A stretch of 64,000 nucleotides of DNA from Brachyhypopomus gauderio. Taxonomy: Eukaryota > Chordata > Actinopteri > Gymnotiformes > Hypopomidae. Made by a program: the position numbers and the translations under genes. Of this stretch, positions 34,701-44,097 are shown in pieces. A model generated the notes under the pieces. The model made no database searches. It had not been told where the DNA came from and saw only the letters and a list, made by a program, of their open reading frames with translations. Each line of letters begins with the position of its first letter. Position 1 is the first letter of the stretch. The DNA is taken from positions 26,093,032 to 26,157,031 of the forward strand of contig NC_135219.1 of the NCBI RefSeq assembly GCF_052324685.1. The letters run 5' to 3'.

Positions 34701-35269
34701 AATATTTAGTATATGTGTGCTCCTATTTACTGTTATGTCTCCCTCTATAGTTCAGTTCTTATATCACATCAAGGATGGAAAAATTTTTTAAAGATCCTTT
34801 GAAGTTTGATCCAGAAAGATTTCATCCAAATGCTAGCAAGTATGTTTTCCTATTATTATTCTTATTGGAGTTCATATATTTATTTACCTTAGGCCTATTG
34901 ATTATGATAATGTATTGAATATGATAATTGAATTCTCTTTGCAAAGGCCGTATTTCTGCTACTACCCATTTGCCCTTGGCCCACGGTCCTGTCTTGGACA
35001 GACTTTCTCACAGGTGAGATCTCACACCACATCCATTCATTTTCTTTTCACATCATATAATAAAAGCAATCAGCCCATGATGTACAATTTTAACACACTA
35101 ATCACTTTCCACCTAGATGGAGGCTAAAGTCGTGCTCGCCAAGTTTCTTCAGAGATTTGACTTCAATCTTGTGCCTGGGCAGTCCTTTGACATAAAAGAC
35201 ACAGGAACCCTTCGCCCTCGAAGTGGAGTGTTATGCACTATCAAACACTGTGCTAAGAGCACATCTTAA
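21518..35269 (+). CDS. cyp46a1: CYP46A-type cytochrome P450 (cholesterol 24-hydroxylase-like), 15 exons
   Basis: Predicted exons: 21518-21666, 21858-21935, 22179-22260, 22350-22423, 22694-22780, 22867-23005, 23258-23371, 23482-23638, 23777-23848, 34057-34129, 34321-34405, 34554-34664, 34751-34839, 34947-35013, 35117-35269. All introns are GT-AG and the phases fit, giving 509 codons plus stop (human CYP46A1 is 500 residues, also 15 exons). It has an N-terminal membrane anchor, the hinge HIPGPPRD, the I-helix AGQETTANQ, the K-helix ETLR, FDPERF, and the heme loop [10 protein letters not shown] with its Cys ligand. CYP46A1 24-hydroxylates cholesterol in the ER of neurons; fish have several CYP46A paralogues, so substrate and exact paralogue are inferred. 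No stop or missing motif was found, so it looks intact. Intron 9 is 10.2 kb of nested transposons. Confidence 0.93.
21716..21800. repeat. Long hairpin in intron 1
   Basis: Two 38-base arms (21716-21753 and 21763-21800; ccagaaagcatattaactac and its complement) pair with one mismatch around a 9-base loop. It could be a small foldback element or, if transcribed, a hairpin RNA. It lies 49 bp after exon 1 and 57 bp before exon 2. Confidence 0.9.
22062..22146. repeat. (TA)n microsatellite in intron 2
   Basis: About 42 TA units ending about 30 bases upstream of the exon 3 acceptor, close to where the branch point would lie. Likely length-polymorphic. Confidence 0.95.
24256..24440. repeat. hAT-like fragment beginning CAGGGGTCGGCAACC
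   Basis: The left end and the following tatggcacacgtgcc are typical of hAT MITEs of vertebrates. The right end is less clear (tggccctg at about 24450 may belong to the LINE), and no 8-bp duplication was found. Confidence 0.5.
24647..25337. mobile_element. PIF/Harbinger-type MITE, uninterrupted copy
   Basis: 691 bp with inverted ends (AACCTGGTTTATACT and its near complement) and TAA at 24644-24646 and 25338-25340. It is the reference for the LINE-bearing copy at 7866-10458. The central 240 bp, lost there, is present here at about 24903-25143. No ORF. Confidence 0.83.
25350..25442. repeat. Two long poly-G tracts
   Basis: Runs of about 29 and 38 G are separated by a short segment containing acgtactttgttgaccg, which recurs after the second tract. 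Such runs can form quadruplexes and are hard to sequence, so the true length is uncertain. Confidence 0.85.
25572..26500 (-). pseudogene. Reverse transcriptase of the Rex1/CR1-like LINE
   Basis: Order on the minus strand: [90 protein letters not shown] and [18 protein letters not shown]. Family members have FADD here; this copy has LADD, still with both Asp. Frame breaks occur near 26200-26250 and at the 3' end. Confidence 0.87.
26534..28690 (+). mobile_element. L2-like LINE with an internal deletion
   Basis: The endonuclease C-terminus is at 26527-26958 ([35 protein letters not shown]). RT follows at 27620-28260 ([54 protein letters not shown]), with the active site changed to CYTDD. At 28259 the coding sequence stops and joins LTR-like sequence (tgtcagggctggcccc). 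Then 28480-28690 is the L2 3' UTR, ending tataaataaatttgacttgac. The RT C-terminus has been deleted. Confidence 0.85.
28717..29465 (+). pseudogene. hAT transposase relic (GTF2IRD2/ZBED-like)
   Basis: The plus frames give [20 protein letters not shown], a BED-finger second half, then [19 protein letters not shown] and [14 protein letters not shown], as in transposases of the GTF2IRD2/ZBED group. The right end gagtttgacacccctg at 29450-29465 is a hAT-type terminus. Catalytic parts are missing. Confidence 0.6.
29526..30016. repeat. LTR-like sequence
   Basis: It starts near tgtaacgatcacgc and contains tcgcctttgtctacagcggc and a following stretch to ccctcaggtgggcgg, both found again at 33180-33245. 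Another LTR-like start (tgtaacggtggtgaacctga) is at 29926. Boundaries cannot be fixed because a MITE interrupts at 30017. Confidence 0.4.
30017..30901. mobile_element. hAT-like MITE, CAGTGTTGGGAACG ends, 8-bp duplication
   Basis: 885 bp, ends CAGTGTTG / CAACACTG, with the duplication ATAATAAA at 30009-30016 and 30902-30909. Near both ends are repeated aagtaact/gttac motifs. Another copy, reversed and interrupted, is at 39670-43430. No transposase. Confidence 0.87.
30910..31640. other. No gene seen; A-rich retroelement-like sequence
   Basis: It continues the LTR-like sequence split by the MITE (ataataaacaacaagcagac and following). Around 31200-31290 lies a C-run-rich piece typical of hAT debris. 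No ORF is supported. Confidence 0.35.
31644..31792. repeat. Short foldback and (TA)n run
   Basis: acagaaatagtgcactat at 31648 is complementary to atagtacactatttctgt near 31685-31702. A TA run of about 30 units follows at 31731-31792. Confidence 0.75.
31793..32399. other. No gene seen; possible Tc1/mariner-type end
   Basis: At 31808 cagtcgtatgcaaaagtttg resembles the terminus of a widespread fish MITE. The partner end was not found. The rest is AT-rich unique sequence. Confidence 0.35.
32400..33926 (+). repeat. GC-rich retroelement-like segment with a candidate LTR
   Basis: 32450-33060 is unusually G-rich for the window, with no supported ORF. A purine run (gtggagggga) at 33133-33144 precedes tgtggcttggtcacgg at 33145, a possible LTR start. 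The end would be gtacgttaca at 33926, close to the end of the solo LTR at 53010 (gatcgttaca); both are preceded by tgtgtccgc. A target duplication could not be shown. Confidence 0.4.
34057..34129 (+). CDS. cyp46a1: CYP46A exon 10: I-helix oxygen-activation motif
   Basis: Exons 9 and 10 join as FFIAG then [17 protein letters not shown]. The AGxET consensus is kept (human has GHETSA, so His is Gln here). This junction spans the 10.2-kb transposon-filled intron 9. Confidence 0.9.
34554..34664 (+). CDS. cyp46a1: CYP46A exon 12: ExxR motif
   Basis: 37 codons starting [19 protein letters not shown], with the K-helix ExxR as E-T-L-R. The donor GTGAGA at 34665 begins an intron of only 86 bp. Confidence 0.9.
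34947..35013 (+). CDS. cyp46a1: CYP46A exon 14: heme-binding loop
   Basis: It encodes [19 protein letters not shown]. The F-x-x-G-x-R-x-C-x-G signature is complete and includes the heme-ligating Cys. Confidence 0.92.
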
Positions 35270-36410
35270 AAGGTGTGCTTTCAGGAATGTACCTGTATCC
35301 TGTATTTACTCTTCTGACATTTACTATTATATTCTTGGAATTGTTGCTTTTTAAAGCAATATAAAGTAAAAAGTCTAACCACACTATGGCACTACTGCCA
35401 CATTTATTTTTTATCTGCTATACTTCTGTTATACTACTATACTTCTGTTATACTACTTTCTGTAATATTCTGAGTCTGAACCTAACAAATGGAGGATGGG
35501 TTCCCAAGGTTTCTTTCTTCCAAGTTGTTCCTCACTGCTGTTGCCCTTGGCTTGCTCATTAGGGATCAGAACACATGGCTTTGTAAAGCATAATGGGGCT
35601 GTTTCTATGCCAGGGCTGTTTCAGAATTGTGAAGCACACAATACTGCCTTAAACCTAGTGTTCCCCACTCTTAGCTTATACTCAATACGTCTATACGTAT
35701 ATACAGAACGTTATACTCAATAATGGGGCTGTTTCAGAATTGTGAAGCACACAACACTGTCTTAAACCTAGTGTTCCCCACTCTTAGCTTATACTCAATA
35801 CGTCTCCATTCACATTCACCACTTTCTTCCATTAAAGCAAAACTCCCGTGCATTTGTACTCTGTGATATCCCCAGCTCTCATTTACAAAAAATAAATAAA
35901 ATAATTGCTTAGACATTTATTTTCTCAAGCATACATATAAAACAGGTCACCCTCTGTTAAAACTGATACCGAGCTTAATAACTAGCAGCACACCACATTT
36001 CTCACATTTCAGTTCTTTCAGATTGCAATATAAAACCACAATAACATCAAGCCATATGTCCAAATTTGGACAACGAACTGTACATAACCTGACATCCCTT
36101 CACAATCCATCCAAAACACAAATGAATGTAAAATATTACTTAACAGATTAATTTAGATTTTATTACAGAACACCGGCCACATGTCTCACCTTCAAAGAAG
36201 CACTCATTGTTCATGCCCCTTGTTTCAAACTCTGCCTTCTGTAATTGTTTGTAATTGAGCTGTGTCTTGTTAGTTCCTTGTTTAGTCTGTATTTGTACCC
36301 TGTGTTTTGTCTTCCATGTTATGGATTATTATATTATTACTGTGGAGTTTGGTTGTCTTCAGTATTTATGATCCCTGTTCTTGTACGTAGCTCAGTGTCT
36401 GTTTTGGGTA
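35270..36410 (+). other. 3' flank of CYP46A with an L2 scrap and a direct repeat
   Basis: An AATATA-like signal near 35361 may end the P450 transcript. 35485-35590 is a short L2 3' UTR scrap (ggaggatgggttccc, ggcttgctcattagggat). About 90 bp is repeated directly at 35610-35693 and 35731-35803 (gtttcagaattgtgaagcac, ccccactcttagcttatact). No gene is supported in the rest. Confidence 0.6.
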
Positions 36411-37482
36411 TCAATCAAAATTTATTTATATAGCATTTTTTACAACAGTTGTCACAAAGCAGCTTTACACGTGTCTGAGTCCTAGCCCCCAGTGAGCAAG
36501 CCAAGGGCAACAGTGGCAAGGAAAAACTCCCTAAGGGCACGAGGAAAAAACCTTAAGAGGAACCAAGACTCAGTGGCAGAACCCATCTTCCTCTGGCCGA
36601 CGCCGATCACCATGAGAACAGTAATTAAAGAGACACATAAAGAAGTGATGGAAATGATGAATAGTTCTCATCTTTGTGTTCTCTATGCTATTCTTATTCT
36701 TAAGAGTCCTAGACTTCTTGATGGTTGGTAATAGTAGTCCAGGACCATGGAGATACAGCCATAGCAAGGGAGAATTTGGGGTGGTGAGAGGGGCCAGGTG
36801 GGTTGATCTTTCATCATACACTGTAAACCCGAATATGTTCAATGAACCCAAAACATTTGGGGTAACACGTTGCCTCAAAAAAACTGATTTCTTAACCATT
36901 GAATAAACGTAAAAGTTAAGGTTGACTGTACCATCATTTTAAGGTACACTGCATTGTTTGATTCAGTACAATAAACTATTCTCTCGTGTTATACTAATTT
37001 ATACTTATTAGTTAGGTTGAAATATTTTTTTTGTTTACTTAATTTAATATTATTTGTTATTTTTTCCAAACCTTTTAATTTTGCCCGTGCTAAATATGCA
37101 CTTCTTTTTACTACTAAACATGGGGTTGGGGTAATATGTGAATCTACACACCTAGATATATTTGTATGTACTTCCACATTTATATAGCATTTTTTTTATA
37201 AAGTTGTGGGTTCAACACTAAATGGGGGAAACCCTGCCAAACTAGAACATGCATACTTAAACAATTCCAAAATAACAGCACATCTATTGCTGTATTGCTA
37301 TGAATAAAAATAATTTAAAAAAACAGATTGACTGGTTTTTGAAGGTTTATTGTAATGTCATGTAAAAACTGACAAACAAGAAAGCCATTCTACATTAGAC
37401 ATTATATATAACAAAGGGATTTTAGACTGGTTAAGATTGAGATTTACACACATGCTACTGAATAAAGGATTTCCCACTACTG

Positions 37483-37905
37483 TGGCAGCAGCCTCCTCCC
37501 CCCACCTCTACAATGACTGTAGAGGTTATGGGTGCTACTACAGTAGTGACAAATACTCTAAACAGTAGCATGTGTGCAAATCTCAATCTTGACCAGTATA
37601 TTACACACCAAACTCTCTGAAAACATGGTGGGAAGTGTAAAATACCAACCGTGACCTGTAGGCCAAAACAAAGAAAACCTATTTGCCAACGCTGTCAAAT
37701 GACCATGTCTGGTCATTCAAGGATTTCCCACTACTGTGGCAGCAGCCTCCTCCCACCACCTCTACAATGACTGTAGAGGTGATGGGTGCTACTACAGCAG
37801 TGACAAATACTCTAAACAGTAGCATGTGTGCAAATCTCAATCTTGACCAGTATATTACACACCAAACTATCTGAAAACATGGTGGGAAGTGTACAATACC
37901 AACCT
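37483..37905. repeat. Tandem duplication inside CACTG element B
   Basis: About 170 bp beginning ggatttcccactactgtggc at 37468 recurs at 37719, covering ctctacaatgactgtagagg and cagtatattacacaccaaac. The two units differ at only a few positions. Confidence 0.8.
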
Positions 37906-37914
37906 GAAGTGACC

Positions 37915-38225
37915 TTACATGGCCAGCTGATTAGACAAAGTCAACACTTTTCCCTTCAACTCCTTCCTCCCCAAACCCAAGAAAACCTGCTGAACAAACT
38001 GGAATGTGTTTACCATGCATTTTGGGTAGTTTAGATGAAGTGTGTATGTCAAGCCAAAGAGTAGGCACATGGCCTGGGGCAAGTTGATGATATTGTCCAT
38101 CACAATAATCCCTTCCAGAACCACACCCAGGGAGGACGGGTTTAGGGGATGTTGTGCAACACCATCATGATGTATAGCGAGGATTCCAATTGGGATGTGT
38201 TTGAGGTGTCCTCATCATCCACAGC
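37915..38225 (-). pseudogene. Last exon of a SAMD3-like protein inside CACTG element B
   Basis: Preceded by the acceptor catttctag (plus 38226-38234). The minus frame reads GILAIHHDGVAQHPLNP, VVLEGIIVMDNIINLPQAM, LLFGLTYTLHLNYPK, TFQFVQQVFLGLG and a stop at 37915-37917. The layout LEG, LF..Y..L.YP and TF.F.Q..FLG matches the C-terminal domain at 5346-5850 and what I recall of fish SAMD3-like proteins. The first about 15 codons are in another frame, so one indel has occurred. Function is unknown to me. Confidence 0.62.
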
Positions 38226-38809
38226 CTAGAAATGAAAATGAAAAGAAAGAAAAAAAAAGAGTTGTTTTACTCTGAGAACAGAACGCTGTATTTACAATAA
38301 AAGGGTTAATCACAGATAGCTATGATGGACTACAGGTAACCTAGAATGGTTAACTAGCAGCTTAGCTGAAAAGTTCGCCTTTACTTGCTGAATGGCCTAA
38401 AACTATACGCCGCTAAAATAACCAGGCCGGCGATACCACTTCACAAAGACTAGAAAATGATTCGCGATAATAATCTCAAATAAACAACAACGTGTTAACC
38501 ATTGGAGACAAACAAGCAAGACGCAATGAAATGGCTACCTAACATTGCATGGTGCACATGCTCATAGCAGCTAGCAGCTTAGCTGGAAAACGTTTCTGAT
38601 AATTTTCAAGTATAACAGAACATACGCAAAGCTGAAAACAATACGCAACCCAATGATAAATAATAACCCAACGAAAATGCGTTGTGGTCATAGCATAAAC
38701 TAAACAATGGCACGATAGCACTTACGAGAGACAAGAGATACTGAAGTGAGACAACACAGTAACACAAACTGAAATGACTGACCGAAAACGGTGAATCGCG
38801 CGCACTTAC

Positions 38810-38935
38810 CGTTCCTTGTCTTCTTTCCCTCCTTTTCTTCCTCCTCTCATTTGTCGTTGTTATATTTCCCCCTTCCCCCTCGCTCTTCGTCCTCAAATGC
38901 TCACACCTCCGCACGATATCGCTTCAGAAACTTTG
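38810..38935 (-). pseudogene. Candidate first exon of the same relic
   Basis: The minus strand has a purine-rich leader (aagagcgagggggaaggggg, then gaggaggaagaaaaggaggg) followed by a consensus donor ggaacg-GTAAGT at plus 38804-38809. It could be the transcription start of the element's gene. A short Met-initiated reading frame spans it, but no domain is seen. Confidence 0.4.
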
Positions 38936-40447
38936 CGGAGCGGGGCAAATGTATCTGGCTTTCAAACTAGCCAATGAAATCTTTCCATTTAGCAACGGTA
39001 CCAAATTGTTTGATTAATTCAGTCCAACGCTACAGGTTGTATGTACAAAGTGGTCAAAAAGGTTCAGTTTATCTAAAATGTTTGGGTTTCAAACGGGAAA
39101 TCATTATATTTATGTCCAAGAGACCTAATGTATTTGGGTCCATATAAAATGTGGGTTTACAGTGTAGTTGGTTAGGCAGGAGGTGGCTGGCCCAGGGTGG
39201 ATATCAGGAAAGGCTTGTCTCTCCTTGTCTCAGTTTTTCTCGGGTAGGAGGGCAGCCATATGGAAAAAGAAAAGAGGGACAATTAGCTCTGTATGGGATT
39301 ATATGTGGGACAGAGGAAATGTAAACATTTTTGGAGTGTGGCAGCATTAAATTATTACAACCTAGCTATAATCTAAAAATACACTTGTATAAACATGTAA
39401 ACAAAATAAATATTGTTTCCCCTTCAGTTAAAATAAATTAGAAGGAAAAGTGGAAATAATGCTATAGCAATAAAATGTGCCATTGTTGCTTTAAATAATA
39501 ATGTTACTTTTAAATTGTCATTTACATAACTAATACTTAAGTGCACATTCACCATATTCAAATACTCAAGGATTTGCCTGCATTACTGCATTACTAGGAT
39601 AATATCAGTTTTTTTTTCAGAAAAATCAACATGTCCATTTCAGGCATTTTCTTTCCACCAGTTGATTGGCAGTGTTGCGAATAACGCCATTAAAAATAAC
39701 GGCGTTAGGTAACAGCGTCATTTTGTCAGTAACGGGATAATATAATTAATTACTTTTCCTGTCGTTACAACGCCGTTGACGTTACTGGTCATTAAAAGCG
39801 GTGCATTACTATATATTGATATACTAACAGTAATGCGAGCGGACCCCTGCCCAGGCTAGTGAGGAGTAACAGATCTCGATAGGTCACAGTTCTCGGTGTT
39901 ACACCTGTTTAACTTAACAAGTCAGTAAGCGAGTGGCTAAGGCAGCGTTATGATAGCCAATCAGAGCCAGTGTTTTTACACGCGCGCCAAAGCACGCCAG
40001 TGACACACAAACGAAGAAGAGGCAGAAATGGCGAATCAGGAGCAAGCCGAAGAAAAATTTGCATTTTCAACTTGAAGTTCCTGAATGTCTACCAGACTGG
40101 GTATTTGATTTATTTAATTAAGAATAGAGGTTTAATTGTTAAGTTTGCTTCTGTTGTGAACAAACCAGTTGTCTCAGGTTGAGAGAATTTAATTTAATTT
40201 GATAGATGTAAATGCACTTTATATAGTGTAACTGTTTACTTTTGCTTTTTTTTCGAAGATTTGGGATTTTAAAGGATTTTTTTCTGCACTGATCTGTTGA
40301 TGTGCAATAAATGTCAAAACTTAAACACCTTTATGATGTACTCATTTCAACTGACTGTGAAAACTGCTTTTTCAAAAAAATCCTTATTCATTGGCATAGA
40401 ACTTTTTTTTTACTGTAATGCAAATAGTTACTTTCCCTGGTAACGAT

Positions 40448-43320
40448 CAGTCAACATGTCCATGCGGGCCCCACATGGGTTTGAAATGGGCTGGCACATG
40501 GGCCCTTTTTGGGCAACCCAGCTGGGGCCCACAAAGATTTGTCCATCGGCTCCACATGGGCCCCATGTGTGTTAGCCCATGTGGGCCAATATTGGGGTCA
40601 ATGTGGGCCTCAGGTGGGCCCCGTATGAGCAATGATTCACTGGCCCTACATGGGCCCCTTGTGTGTGTGGGATAATGACGGGGCCAGGGTGGGTAACAAG
40701 TAGGGCCCTTATGGTTAACTGCAGACACCCGCTTCAGCCCCATTAGGGGCCCATGGGCAAATCTTTATAGGGCCCATATGGGTTATGCAAAGGGGGCCCA
40801 AATATCAGCCCATCACTCACTAGAATGTCAGCTTGCATCACACATTTGGAGCACAATTACTATAATGCTAACTTGTGTCATCCAATGTGGGTCCATATGG
40901 AGTCATGGAGGGCTTCAGGTGAAGTCTCTGCTGTACATACCTAAAGCAATATTCAGTTGCATTTCTTACTTTGCAAAACTGTTGTATATAAGACCACAGC
41001 ACTAAAGACTGTATTATCATAAGTAATTTCAATCAGAGATGAGCTGTTTAAAATAATACTTACATTTAAATGACGACAAATGCTTGATCAATCCTAATAA
41101 AAATGTTTTATTGAAAACGACAACTCATTAACAATTTTAACCATAAATGTCCATAAAACATATGTTAAGAGTCTTTAGAATCCTTTACTGTGTGTTGCTG
41201 AGTTGTGTAGTTTCACATCTTGTAGAGAGAGAGAGAGAGAGAAGAGGGGAGGGAGAGACAGACAACAGTATTAATTAATGCACACAACAGTAACACTGCA
41301 GATTATCTAAACCACTTTTAGCAATGATAAAAATCATTCTCTGTGAATCTAAAACATGGTAAAGCATAAAAATCCTGTTTGTACTATTGAATTAGCACAC
41401 TAGGCCTGTTTAATGGGGATGCATTTTCTGCATCACCTGGGTCCTGACCATAATACACTGTACAGAACTCTATGAAGGCCCTTGCCAGCTTCTAGTTTGC
41501 ACAGGATAATAAAATCCTGACCAGTACTCCTTCAAATATACTATACAATTCATTAATTTGAGCTGCTGCAATTACTCAAAATTTCCAAAGACAGTGATGT
41601 CTAACACTTCAATCACCTCTTGGGGGAGATTTTACAAAGGCCAAGTGATGTGTTTACAAGTTAGGTGTACATAAAACATTTAAAAACTCCAATATAGGAG
41701 CTGTCAGGGTTTTGGAAAGTAAAAATGACTGATTTTCACATGCCTTCATAGTCACATTATCACAAACGTGTAACTCACTATTGATTACTTACATCTGTTC
41801 TGCGTTCCTTTTTTGAAAGTCTCTGCGCATCATGGTCACGAGCATTGGTAAACCACTTTGAGACAGCTCTCTCAACATCTTCTTTAGTTAATTCTGAAGA
41901 TAAGCATTTTGTTTTAGGGCACCTACAAAACAAAATTTAAAATTCAGATAGAAGAAACTGTGGCAAAAACAACCACCAAATGTTACTTAACAGATCAAAG
42001 AGCACCAAAAGGAGAAAACCGCTATCTAACTTGGACCCATTACAAGAATGATTAGTAGCTGTTTATCCATAAGACAATACTCTTTTCTGCTATACAAAAG
42101 ATTTTCTATGGTAGGTTAGGACTACGATCATTTGTTTTTTCCCCTCATACTGGGATTAATACTACACAGCTCTACCTTAGAAATGCAGTCATTTGTATTT
42201 GGTATATTTAATGCCTGTTCTGTTCAGGACACGACTTACTATTAACTGTAAAGGTTTATCACTTAATTAATAACTAGCAGGACAATTATCTTTTCTACCA
42301 AAACGTTAAGCAAACATTATCTAAACCTAACCAGCTAGCTAGCTAACCAAGGTGACCACTTAATTCTAGTGTTTGCTAAGATAGGTTAACTCACTATCTT
42401 AGGTTAGCTAGCCTAGCAACATCAAAATTTGCACTTATGTCTTAGCTGATCTAGGAAAATTAATTAACTAAATCTAGGTGGGTTACGTCAAAATTGTGTA
42501 AACCTACACATTTTAAACACTATATTTCCCCCCACAGATTATTCTTCTTAGCCATAACAAATGAACGGCTTGCGTTCTACCTTTCAACACTAACGGTTGT
42601 TTTAGCTATCAAGCTAGCTAGTTAACATAGCTAGGTTTGAATTAAATATAACGTCAGGCATTATATCCTTAGATAATTTTCTTTCTTTCTTTGTATATTT
42701 GTTCTTTTACACATTGATAACCAAATTGGAGAAACCGGATAAAAAGTTAATTTCTTACCTCAGTGAATGATATCTCCAACGGATATAAAAATTCACTTTC
42801 AGTCAGGCCAGGCGGGAGACCGGTTAGTCTTTCGTTGGGGGCGGGGCCGCACGAGAGGAGGCGAGGCAATGGTTTATTCCATAACTCTGAAGCAGGTACA
42901 TTAACTTTGTTGTTTTAACTTTATTAATATTTTGAATGAATTTAGTTATTATAACTGCTTCACAAGTTAAACTATATCAACATGCAATGTATTTGTTTGT
43001 GTGCCAGAGAAATATCCAGTTCTACCATCATTTGCTTGAGCTGAGGTATAAAATTGTGTACTATGTAAAAATGTCTGTTTTGTAAATGGTATTTAAAAGT
43101 CCGTTTTTAAAATATTAGACTCTTTTAAAAATCAGGCCCACGTGGGTCCCAACTATAACCCAACTGGGGCTGGGATTTATAACCCCAACGGGGCCCACAA
43201 ATGTAACTCAACTGGGGCCCGAATAGAACCCATACAAAAGCCCACTCTAAGCCCATGCCCAGATAAAACCCATACTGCCCAGTTAAATCCCATGTGGGGC
43301 CCATGTGGACATGTTGGCTG
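40448..43320. mobile_element. TIR element with GGGCCC-rich ends
   Basis: The left end is cagtcaacatgtcca and the right end reversed is cagccaacatgtccac. Both subterminal regions (40460-40800 and 43137-43310) are dense in gggccc, cccacatggg and ggggccca motifs in both directions, the style of transposase-binding clusters. The superfamily is unknown and no clear target duplication was found. The middle includes a (GA)n run at 41224-41243 and an exon-like ORF at 41793-41922. Confidence 0.65.
41793..41922 (-). pseudogene. Exon-like ORF of unknown family inside the TIR element
   Basis: On the minus strand ttttgtag precedes and GTAAGT follows a 130-bp block that is open in one frame: CPKTKCLSSELTKEDVER, AVSKWFTNARDHDAQR and LSKKERRTD. 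This looks like a helical, basic C-terminal segment. It faintly recalls the tail of DUF4806-type proteins of fish, but I cannot confirm that. No partner exon was found, so it may be a captured or leftover exon. Confidence 0.4.
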
Positions 43321-43430
43321 GGCGTTACTTTTATTATAGAGTAATTCAGTTACTAACTACGTTACTTTTTTGAACAAGTAGTGAGTAGCCTAACTATAAT
43401 TACTTTTTTAAAGTAACGTTCCCAACACTG

Positions 43431-44097
43431 TTGATTGGACAGCTGGTCAGTGGAAGAAGGGTGTCTCTTGTACATTTCAATTTTTGCCTCTATCCTATCT
43501 GGGCCACTGCTGGTTCAGTCCCCAAGTAGGTATTCTAGTTCTGTCCTCTTAAGAGGAGGTTGTTCCTTCACAACCAAATCCAGTTTCTCGTTTTGACATA
43601 TAGGCAAAAACCAGCTTCAACTAAACTATGTAACTACGAAAAATGAATGCAGGGTTTATGGCAGGCCGTTTTAACATATAATGGGCTTCGTCTGATTATC
43701 TGTAATTACATTCTGGATATCTAAATATTAGTTTTGACTAGTAACAATTACAATTTGACTATCCGGAATAACAATTCAAGATATCTACATTTGCATTCTA
43801 CCTAGTAAGAAGAACAATTCAAGATATCTTCAATTTCAATTTGACGGATCAAAACGACTTTTAAGATATCTAAAATGATATCACTGGATTCGTCATTTTA
43901 TGAGTCACACATCCGTTATTCTTATTCAAGATATCTCTAACGTAATTATGACTAGTCAAAATGACATTTTTAGATATCTGAATTAAAGAAGTGCGTGCAT
44001 TACGCCCCTTTTGCGATGTCGCTGAGTCGTCGAAACTGCTGCCTGCGGAATTTTGGGTGGCTAAAATGGCGTTAGCTGTTCTTGAAAAAATAGTCAG
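43431..44097. repeat. AGATATCT-rich degenerate repeat and flank
   Basis: Between about 43710 and 43980 the motif (a/t)(a/g)gatatct occurs six times at irregular spacing of 40-65 bp, with intervening tgactagt and caatttgac words. This is a degenerate interspersed repeat common in fish. No coding sequence. Confidence 0.6.

Larger units (their letters stand above)
36819..39164 (-). mobile_element. CACTG-ended DNA element B carrying a spliced gene relic
   Basis: 2346 bp with 12-bp inverted ends CACTGTAAACCC and TA at 36817-36818 and 39165-39166. Both subterminal regions also contain gaacccaaa / ggacccaaa. On the minus strand a GC-rich start near 38935, a first exon with a GTAAGT donor and a last exon suggest a gene that lost its middle. 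No transposase was seen. The same tips and TA flanks occur at 15412-16864. Confidence 0.8.
36411..39360 (-). mobile_element. L2 3' UTR fragment split by a CACTG element
   Basis: 36411-36816 and 39167-39360 together are the reverse complement of the L2 3' UTR seen at 18980-19535 (tatatagc, caaagcagctttacac, agtgagcaagccaaggg, then cctgctgcc-type sequence). The split falls at TA, where the element 36819-39164 is inserted. Confidence 0.85.
39670..43430. mobile_element. hAT-like MITE copy 2, split by a 2.9-kb element
   Basis: Reverse-complement relative of 30017-30901. The ends are cagtgttgcgaa and cccaacactg with the 8-bp duplication TTGATTGG at 39662-39669 and 43431-43438. Homology stops at about 40446 (ctggtaacga) and resumes at about 43323 (gttacttttattatag). 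Confidence 0.87.

Noticed and set aside
21518..35269. The P450 gene as a pseudogene, because of the long intron and heavy transposon load
   Set aside because: All 15 exons keep phase and GT-AG sites, there is no stop, and the anchor, hinge, I-helix, ExxR, PERF and heme motifs are intact.
37683..38034. Plus-strand ORFs inside CACTG element B
   Set aside because: They lie over the tandem duplication and opposite the minus-strand exon that has recognisable protein motifs and splice signals.
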